From positions 1 to 48,771 of the forward strand of contig JAKVCY010000006.1 of NCBI GenBank assembly GCA_022448425.1: 48,771 nt of DNA. Direction: 5' to 3'. Under the pieces are notes generated by a model that saw nothing but the letters and a program-made list of their open reading frames with translations, ran no database searches and was not told the DNA's origin. This document shows positions 43,219 through 48,771 of this stretch, one piece after another. A program made the translations under genes and the position numbers. Positions within the stretch are counted from its first letter, which is position 1. Every line of letters begins with the position of its first letter. This DNA comes from Thalassotalea sp. (lineage in GTDB: Bacteria > Pseudomonadota > Gammaproteobacteria > Enterobacterales > Alteromonadaceae).

Positions 43219-45327
43219 ATGTCTCATCAAGTAATGCTCACACCTGTAGGTTTTGGTGTCGGCCTGAGTAGTGTAGTTCATGGTTTATTTCACGCCTGCC
43301 AGCAAAACGGTCTCGATGTAGTCATTTATAAACCTATTTCGCAGCCCTCTCGCAATAGAAGACGCCCCGTCAAAGCAGATAGTTACAATGAGTCTAATCT
43401 GTCGCTTCCACTATCATACGTAGAAGAAAAAATGGGCGACGGCGAAATGGAAATCGTACTTGAAAAGATTGTTGAAAACTTTTCCACATTAACGGAAATG
43501 CACGATATCGTTATTGTAGAAGGTTTATTACCAACAACTCGCCAACCCTATGTAGGTCGTATAAATCGAGACGTAGCTCAAGCGCTTTCTATCGACTTAG
43601 TGCTCGTTGCCGCGCCTGATAACGACAGTCTAGAAGAATTCGAAGATCGTTTAGAAGTATCAGCAGAGACTTATGGTGGTACCAAGAACAGACGGTTAAT
43701 CGGCTGTATTATCAATAAAGCAAACTCTCCAGACAAAGATGAATACGGCTTATTGCCTGTTGAGAATGAATTAGCCGACCCTGTCGACTTAGCGGTATGG
43801 CAAACACTTTCAATTTTTAGAAGTCCAAGTTTTAAATTACTTGGCACCATTCCTTGGGAACATGACTTAATTGCTCCACGAGTTAAGGATATCGCCGAAT
43901 ACCTTGATGCTGAAATTATCAACGAAGGTGATTTGGAACATAGACGTATCCGTTCTGTTAGCTTCTGTGCTCGTTCAGTGGATAATATTGTTAGCCATTT
44001 AGCGCCTGGACGACTCATTGTGACACCCGGTGACCGAGCAGATATTATTATTGCGACTTGTCTATCAGCGCTTAACGGTACCAAAGTTGGTGCTCTGCTG
44101 CTAACGACAGGTTACAAGCCCAATGAACAAGTACTTTCTTTATGTAAACAAGCACTTGATGCTGGCCTCCCTGTATTATCTGTTAAGTCTGACACATGGA
44201 CTACGTCGCGCTATATCATGAGCTTCAATCCTGAGATTCCAGAGGATGATGATCAACGTTTAGAGCGGGTTAAACAATTCGTTGCCGACCATTTGAATCA
44301 AGATTGGCTTACACTATTCACACAAAGTGCAGAGCGCAGTAACTTATTGTCTCCGCCTGCATTTAGGCACAAACTCACTGTACTCGCCCGCAATGCAGAC
44401 AAGCTTATCGTGTTACCTGAAGGTACAGATATCCGTACCATAAAAGCAGCGGCAATTTGTGCGGAACGAAAGATTGCACGCTGTCAGCTACTTGGTGACA
44501 AAAATGAAATTCTGCTTATTGCGGAACAACAAGGTATCAATTTGCCACCAGGGCTATTAATAACTGATCCAAGTGAAATCATCGAGAATTACGTCAACCC
44601 CATGGTTGAACTGAGAAAGCACAAAGGACTTACCGATGTTGTTGCTCGCGAAGAACTAAAAGATAATGTCGTGCTAGGTACTATGATGCTGCAGTTAGGC
44701 CAAGTTGATGGCTTAGTATCAGGCGCAGTCAATACAACGGCAAATACCATTAGGCCAGCGCTACAGCTTGTCAAAACTGCACCGGGAAGCAGCTTAGTGT
44801 CGTCAGTGTTCTTCATGCTACTTCCTGACCAAGTACTGGTGTACGGTGATTGTGCGATCAATCCTGATCCAACAGCGGAGCAGCTTGCAGACATTGCTAT
44901 TCAATCAGCCGATTCTGCAACGCAATTCGGTATTGATGCAAAAGTCGCTATGATCAGTTATAGCACGGGCGCTTCAGGCTCTGGTGCAGACGTAGAGAAA
45001 GTTGCCGCTGCAACGAAGTTAGCTCAAGATAAACGCCCAGACCTCGTAATAGACGGTCCGCTTCAATACGACGCTGCGATAATGGAAAACGTTGCTCGCA
45101 AAAAAGCCCCTAATAGCCCAGTGGCAGGTAAAGCTACGGTGTTTATTTTCCCAGATTTAAATACTGGTAACACAACCTACAAGGCGGTTCAGCGTTCAGC
45201 GGACCTCATTAGCATCGGCCCTATGTTGCAAGGCATGGCTAAACCTGTGAATGATTTATCTCGTGGCGCTTTAGTAGACGATATCGTTTATACCATCGCA
45301 CTCACCGCTATACAGACTAATACATAA
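43219..45327 (+). CDS. pta: Phosphate acetyltransferase (Pta), long form
   Basis: A 702-residue long-type Pta like E. coli (714). It has an N-terminal P-loop-like/AAA-type domain (LTPVGFGVGLSSVVHGLF), a middle DRTGG domain at about 230-340 (GRLIVTPGDRADIII), and the C-terminal catalytic PTA domain (about 380-700: VLPEGTDIRTIKAAAICAERKIARCQLLG, DGPLQYDAA, FPDLNTGNTTYKAVQRSA). It makes acetyl phosphate from acetyl-CoA, feeding AckA. AAGGGG in the ackA end serves as its ribosome site. Confidence 0.98.
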   Translation: MSHQVMLTPVGFGVGLSSVVHGLFHACQQNGLDVVIYKPISQPSRNRRRPVKADSYNESNLSLPLSYVEEKMGDGEMEIVLEKIVENFSTLTEMHDIVIVEGLLPTTRQPYVGRINRDVAQALSIDLVLVAAPDNDSLEEFEDRLEVSAETYGGTKNRRLIGCIINKANSPDKDEYGLLPVENELADPVDLAVWQTLSIFRSPSFKLLGTIPWEHDLIAPRVKDIAEYLDAEIINEGDLEHRRIRSVSFCARSVDNIVSHLAPGRLIVTPGDRADIIIATCLSALNGTKVGALLLTTGYKPNEQVLSLCKQALDAGLPVLSVKSDTWTTSRYIMSFNPEIPEDDDQRLERVKQFVADHLNQDWLTLFTQSAERSNLLSPPAFRHKLTVLARNADKLIVLPEGTDIRTIKAAAICAERKIARCQLLGDKNEILLIAEQQGINLPPGLLITDPSEIIENYVNPMVELRKHKGLTDVVAREELKDNVVLGTMMLQLGQVDGLVSGAVNTTANTIRPALQLVKTAPGSSLVSSVFFMLLPDQVLVYGDCAINPDPTAEQLADIAIQSADSATQFGIDAKVAMISYSTGASGSGADVEKVAAATKLAQDKRPDLVIDGPLQYDAAIMENVARKKAPNSPVAGKATVFIFPDLNTGNTTYKAVQRSADLISIGPMLQGMAKPVNDLSRGALVDDIVYTIALTAIQTNT

Positions 45328-45350
45328 AGCCAAGCTCCACCTACCCTAAA

Positions 45351-45387
45351 TGCGCTAGTTTTAGCTATCTTTTACTTTGCTAGCGCA
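45351..45387 (+). other. Stem-loop downstream of pta
   Basis: TGCGCTAG (45351-45358) and CTAGCGCA (45380-45387) form a perfect 8-bp stem with a 21-base loop, starting 24 bases after the pta stop. No T-run follows, so a terminator role is doubtful. Confidence 0.4.
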
Positions 45388-45523
45388 CATATGTTATCAA
45401 TATCTAGTATTTTTAAAGCGTTTGACACTTCTTTTGCTCTAATCACAAGTGACAAAAAACAAGCCAATGATTTTTCCTTTATATTTTAACAAGATGCAAA
45501 CATAGACAATGCTTACTAACAAA

Positions 45524-45553
45524 GATATCCACAATTTTTGTGGATATCATTTC
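45524..45553. terminator. Perfect 11-bp hairpin in the pta-ACT gene gap
   Basis: GATATCCACAA (45524-45534) and TTGTGGATATC (45538-45548) pair perfectly around TTT, followed by ATTTCT. It lies about 200 bases after pta and 215 bases before the next start. The rest of the 437-base gap shows no gene. It may be a late terminator, or an operator. Confidence 0.5.
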
Positions 45554-45764
45554 TCTTGTTAATATAGTTACTTGCCTGTTTAAAGGGCTTTTACCGCCTT
45601 GTTTAGCTATAAAAAACTAGATGTTCACCATATAAATTATGCTAAAGAACCAAAAACACTACTTTTGCAAGAAAACAATTAACAAACAAAGTGCTTAGGT
45701 TAGAGATTGTGTTAAAAACTTGCTAAGATGCTGTACATCAAACAAGGACAGCGGAGCCTCTAAG

Positions 45765-46166
45765 ATGAATACAGCAACAACTCAATCTTTAGCGTTACAA
45801 TTACTCAAGCCTACATTCGCTATTCACAGCTTAGCAGCTAACAGTGCTATACCGTCAGAAGCGCTCTCAGCACCAATATTTTTCTTGGCAAAAACACACG
45901 GTGAAGTATCCATTGTGCTGCCTGAAGATATTGCCATTGAAAGTGAGGATGTTGAACGAGATTGGCGAGCGTTAGAAGTAGTAGGCCCGCTAGATTTCAG
46001 CCTTACTGGTATTCTGTCGAGAATATCTTCCATCTTGGCCAATGAAAATATTAGCATCTTTGCGATATCTACCTTCGATACGGATTATATCTTGGTGAAA
46101 CAAAACAATATCGACAACGCAATAGATGCCTTAAGCGCCAACCAGTACAAAATAACAAGAGATTAA
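45765..46166 (+). CDS. ACT-domain protein, aspartate-kinase-like (CASTOR/ACT_7 type)
   Basis: A 133-residue protein. After a first ACT-like half (FAIHSLAANSAIPSEALSAPIFFLAKTHGEVSIVLPE) comes a typical second half (DFSLTGILSRISSILANENISIFAISTFDTDYILVKQNNIDNAIDALSANQYKI), as in standalone proteins with the ACT_7/CASTOR domain. Such proteins likely bind an amino acid, but no function is established. The start at 45765 has GGAG about 7-8 bases upstream; a longer reading from 45720 is unlikely. It lies one base before yffB and is probably in one operon with yffB-dapE. Confidence 0.8.
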   Translation: MNTATTQSLALQLLKPTFAIHSLAANSAIPSEALSAPIFFLAKTHGEVSIVLPEDIAIESEDVERDWRALEVVGPLDFSLTGILSRISSILANENISIFAISTFDTDYILVKQNNIDNAIDALSANQYKITRD

Positions 46167-46167
46167 T

Positions 46168-46512
46168 ATGACAACTTTATACGGTATCTCCAATTGTGAC
46201 ACAGTAAAAAAAGCACGTAAGTGGCTAGAGCAAGAAAACATCAGTTATCAGTTTCATGACTTCCGTAAAGACGGTTTTGACCAAGCGCTTTTAGAGAACT
46301 TTTTAACAACCTTAGGATGGGAAGAGTTACTGAATAAGCGCAGCACAAGCTTTCGCAATTTAGATGACAGTATTAAGCAGAATCTCAGCGAACAAACGGC
46401 AAAAGAAGCAATGTTGGCCGAGCCTACATTGATAAAACGCCCAGTTTTAGTAACAGATTCAGTTAAGCAGGTAGGCTTCAAAGCTGATCAGTACGCAACT
46501 TTATTTAAGTAA
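46168..46512 (+). CDS. yffB: ArsC/Spx-like thioredoxin-fold protein (YffB)
   Basis: A 114-residue ArsC-family protein. It begins [21 protein letters not shown], with a single active-site Cys (NCDTVKK) in place of CXXC, and contains [34 protein letters not shown] and IKRPVLV. YffB was shown to bind glutathione weakly and its role is unknown. It precedes dapE as in E. coli, which makes orthology likely. Confidence 0.9.
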   Translation: MTTLYGISNCDTVKKARKWLEQENISYQFHDFRKDGFDQALLENFLTTLGWEELLNKRSTSFRNLDDSIKQNLSEQTAKEAMLAEPTLIKRPVLVTDSVKQVGFKADQYATLFK

Positions 46513-46526
46513 GCATTCAAGTAAAT

Positions 46527-47657
46527 ATGATGCATGACGTTATAGCACTAGCCCAAGATCTCATTTTCAGAGAGTCGGTAACACCAGAAGATGCTGGCTG
46601 TCAAAAGTTGATTACATCGAAACTTTCTGCAGTCGGTTTTGACATTGAGTCGATGGTGTTTGAAGACACCACCAACATGTGGGCACGCCGAGGTAGTCAG
46701 CAACCTGTATTTTGTTTTGCAGGTCACACAGATGTCGTCCCCCCAGGCGACCTTGCACTTTGGAACACGCCTCCATTTGAGCCTGTTATCCATAACGGCA
46801 TGCTATACGGGCGTGGTGCAGCAGACATGAAAGGCAGCCTTGCCGCCATGCTAGTTGCCACAGAGCGATTTGTTAAAGATTACCCGAACCACAAAGGCTC
46901 TATTTGCTACCTGATAACTAGTGATGAAGAAGGCCCATTTATCAACGGCACAACGCGTGTTGTCGATACACTTGAAGCCAGAAACGAAAAAATCGATCAC
47001 TGTATTGTTGGTGAGCCATCGAGCTCCCATCTTGTTGGAGACGTGATTAAAAATGGGCGTAGAGGCTCGATATCTGGTGAGCTAATGATTAAAGGTAAGC
47101 AAGGTCATGTCGCCTACCCTGACCACGTTAAAAACCCGATACATTTGGCAGCGCCAGCACTTGCCGAACTCAGTCAGATCATGTGGGACAGTGGTAATGA
47201 TTATTTCCCACCGACTAGCTTTCAGTTAACGAATGTCCATTCAGGTACAGGGGCAACTAATGTTGTACCTGCCAGCTTTACAGCACTTTTTAATTTGCGT
47301 TACAGCACCGAACTCAACGATGACGTCATTATTAAGAAAGTTGAAGAAGTACTGAAAAGACATCAACTAGATTTTGACATTAAGTGGACGTTCAACGGCA
47401 AGCCGTTTATTACAGAGCCAGGTACGCTGCTAGATAGTGCACTTGCTGCTATCTCGCAAGTAACAGGTCGAAAAGCAACACTTTCAACTTCTGGCGGCAC
47501 GTCAGATGGGCGATTTATCGCTCCAACAGGTGCCGAAGTGATCGAGCTAGGCCCTTGTAACGCAACCATTCATCAAATTAATGAATGTGTAAGCTGTGAC
47601 GATTTAATCGACTTAACTGAAATTTACTACCAAACCTTGGTTAATATTTTATGCTAA
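46527..47657 (+). CDS. dapE: Succinyl-diaminopimelate desuccinylase (DapE)
   Basis: A 376-residue M20 metallo-hydrolase that removes succinate from N-succinyl-LL-diaminopimelate in lysine and peptidoglycan synthesis. Metal ligands include H67 in [13 protein letters not shown]100 in [14 protein letters not shown], catalytic E134/E135 in TSDEEGP, and E163 region in VGEPSSS. Length matches E. coli DapE (375). Two ATG codons stand in tandem at 46527, with a weak ribosome site. Its end overlaps the M15 peptidase gene by 7 bases. Confidence 0.97.
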   Translation: MMHDVIALAQDLIFRESVTPEDAGCQKLITSKLSAVGFDIESMVFEDTTNMWARRGSQQPVFCFAGHTDVVPPGDLALWNTPPFEPVIHNGMLYGRGAADMKGSLAAMLVATERFVKDYPNHKGSICYLITSDEEGPFINGTTRVVDTLEARNEKIDHCIVGEPSSSHLVGDVIKNGRRGSISGELMIKGKQGHVAYPDHVKNPIHLAAPALAELSQIMWDSGNDYFPPTSFQLTNVHSGTGATNVVPASFTALFNLRYSTELNDDVIIKKVEEVLKRHQLDFDIKWTFNGKPFITEPGTLLDSALAAISQVTGRKATLSTSGGTSDGRFIAPTGAEVIELGPCNATIHQINECVSCDDLIDLTEIYYQTLVNILC

Positions 47658-48340
47658 GCGACGCTGCTGCTTTAATTACGGGTCGAACAGACCAACATAT
47701 TGAGTCGATAAATGAAAGACACGGTATGCACAAAGTAGCACTGCCAGCATTTCTAAAACTTCAGCAGAAAGCAAAATTAGATGGATTTGACCTTTCCTTA
47801 GTCAGCAGTTTTCGATCTTTTGACCGGCAGCTAGCAATATGGAATCGCAAATACACCGGACAAGCAACTGTACTGGATATCAACGAACAACCCGTCAATC
47901 TAGATGATCTTAGCGAACTCGATAAGATACAGGCGATTATGTTGTTTTCTGCCCTACCCGGCGCTAGTCGCCACCACTGGGGAACCGATATAGATGTTTA
48001 TGCCCCAAACCTGCTCCCTCAGGGGCAAAGCTTGCAGCTTGAGGTTTGGGAGTATCAAGAAGGCGGGCCTATGCATCCGCTTTCGATCTGGCTCAACGAA
48101 AACGCAAAGTCATGCGGCTTTTTCCGCCCGTACGATTGCTTCCGAGGTGGTGTTAGTGAAGAACCCTGGCATCTGTCATTCGCCCCGGTGGCAAACGGTC
48201 TTCAAGCAGCATTAAGTGAAGAAATAATAGAAGAAACGATAGAAACCGCGACGATTGAAGGTAAAGATGCGATAATAGCGAATCTGTCAAATTTATTCTC
48301 AACGTTTATTACCAATGTAGGAGTTTTCCCCAATGAGTGA
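47651..48340 (+). CDS. M15-family D-Ala-D-Ala carboxypeptidase-like protein
   Basis: A 229-residue zinc peptidase of the VanY/M15 type. The motif [11 protein letters not shown] (residues about 106-116) supplies H108 and D115, and EEPWHLSF supplies the third ligand and catalytic Glu. [19 protein letters not shown] is the family's upstream motif. No signal peptide is apparent, so it may act in the cytoplasm or need another export path. It overlaps dapE by 7 bases and the next small gene by 8 bases. Peptidoglycan turnover fits the dapE neighbourhood. Confidence 0.87.
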   Translation: MLSDAAALITGRTDQHIESINERHGMHKVALPAFLKLQQKAKLDGFDLSLVSSFRSFDRQLAIWNRKYTGQATVLDINEQPVNLDDLSELDKIQAIMLFSALPGASRHHWGTDIDVYAPNLLPQGQSLQLEVWEYQEGGPMHPLSIWLNENAKSCGFFRPYDCFRGGVSEEPWHLSFAPVANGLQAALSEEIIEETIETATIEGKDAIIANLSNLFSTFITNVGVFPNE

Positions 48341-48530
48341 TTCTTTTATTGTCATTGCGATTATTATTGCGGTGGTAATGTACATCATTGGCAGTTTTAG
48401 CACTGTACAGAAGTCGGCGAAGAAGCCCCTGCGCAAGCAAGGCTTGAATGACTTAAAAGAAACTTTACCTCGCACTCATAAAGCACAGAGCGACCAGAAG
48501 TTACCGACATATACTAATAAGCCACGCTAA
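48333..48530 (+). CDS. Small single-span membrane protein
   Basis: A 65-residue protein with one N-terminal membrane segment (FIVIAIIIAVVMYIIGSF) and a basic, polar tail. It might belong to the DUF2897 group or be an analogue of YpfN, which follows dapE in E. coli; I could not decide. It overlaps the M15 gene by 8 bases, with GTAGGAG upstream of the ATG. It is the last gene before a terminator. Confidence 0.7.
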   Translation: MSDSFIVIAIIIAVVMYIIGSFSTVQKSAKKPLRKQGLNDLKETLPRTHKAQSDQKLPTYTNKPR

Positions 48531-48591
48531 AGCACAGAGTACTTTCTCCGTGCATATTTCTTGCTGCAAATTTATGAAAGAATTTAGAAAT

Positions 48592-48619
48592 AAAAAAGCG
48601 CCTATAAGGCGCTTTTTTT
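48592..48619 (+). terminator. Terminator of the yffB-dapE operon
   Basis: AAAAAGCGCC and GGCGCTTTTT pair around TATAA and are followed by a seven-T run. It lies about 60 bases after the small membrane protein gene and just before the insertion sequence. Confidence 0.92.
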
Positions 48620-48634
48620 ATCTAATTTAATCTA

Positions 48635-48771
48635 GAGCGTGTTGATCTTTGCGGTATGAAAAGTAAACAGCATTTGGGTCGGTTATAATGATTTCGCCAA
48701 AAAACAATTTAACTTTCCCAAATGCCGAGACTAATGCTAACAGATGACAGCTGGAAACTGCTATCCAGAAT
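48635..48771 (+). mobile_element. Left end of an IS5-family insertion sequence (partial)
   Basis: The stretch begins with GAGCGTGTTGATCTTT, a plausible terminal inverted repeat, preceded by CTA. A TATAAT box at 48684-48689 and the start of a transposase ORF follow. The element continues beyond the window. Its end resembles that of the MITE-like element at 20409, which has GGGCGTGTTGACCTTT. Confidence 0.75.
48722..48771 (+). CDS. IS5-family transposase, N-terminus (partial)
   Basis: The 16 visible codons start MPRLMLTDDSWKLLSR, which matches the beginning of IS5-family (IS427-type) transposases, as I recall them (MPRLMLTDEQW-type starts). A second in-frame ATG lies four codons later. The frame is open to the window end, so length, catalytic DDE residues and any programmed frameshift cannot be judged. 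Confidence 0.75.
   Translation, partial: MPRLMLTDDSWKLLSR

Noticed and set aside
1..48771. CRISPR array, prophage or secretion island
   Set aside because: I saw no regularly spaced direct repeats, no cas or phage structural genes and no integrase. The only mobile traces are the MITE-like element and the IS end.

Overview
The window looks like a chromosomal segment of a marine gammaproteobacterium, most likely order Alteromonadales (Colwelliaceae or Pseudoalteromonadaceae type). This is an inference from gene content and low-to-moderate GC. Supporting points are the ilvLGMEDA operon beside comM/yifB, the yfbV-ackA-pta and yffB-dapE pairs known from enteric bacteria, a LexA-controlled sulA-like gene, NasST-controlled nitrate assimilation, and a GlyGly-CTERM protease. 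The gene order looks chromosomal. No phage, plasmid or CRISPR array is visible.

Layout. 1-480: the tail of an rRNA operon (23S 3' end, 5S, tRNA-Tyr, terminator). 554-7362: an MFS transporter, a receiver-TPR response regulator, a zinc-ribbon/Sel1 membrane protein, a 60-residue protein and a chemotaxis receptor gene broken by in-frame stops. 7640-18680: the branched-chain amino acid block (ilvC, divergent ilvY, comM, and an attenuated ilvL-ilvGMEDA operon). 18725-22562: a secreted NTF2-like protein, an SPFH/band-7 protein, a palindromic MITE-like element, an ohr gene with an in-frame TGA, divergent ohrR, and a periplasmic binding protein.

22549-35181 is a complete nitrate assimilation locus, all on the minus strand. 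In transcription order it is nasT, nasS, an RNA leader with tandem hairpins and a terminator, then nrtA, nrtB, nrtC, a porin, nirB, nirD and nasA. NasS and NasT should sense nitrate and control antitermination in the leader. NrtABC imports nitrate, NasA reduces it to nitrite and NirBD reduces nitrite to ammonium. The embedded porin probably carries nitrate or nitrite across the outer membrane.

35445-48771: a trypsin-like protease with an inserted PA domain and a GlyGly-CTERM tail, sulA-like, ychJ-like, a VC2046-like gene, xthA, rlmA, yfbV, ackA, pta, an ACT-domain gene, yffB, dapE, an M15 peptidase, a small membrane protein, and the left end of an IS5-family insertion sequence cut by the window edge.

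The points most worth a second look are: two genes disabled purely by in-frame stop codons (the chemotaxis receptor and ohr); the MITE-like element whose ends resemble those of the IS at the right edge; the long nested hairpin between ilvE and ilvD; the NasT leader RNA; and the PA-in-trypsin protease. I did not find a clearly novel multi-gene system. Most of the window is well-known metabolism.
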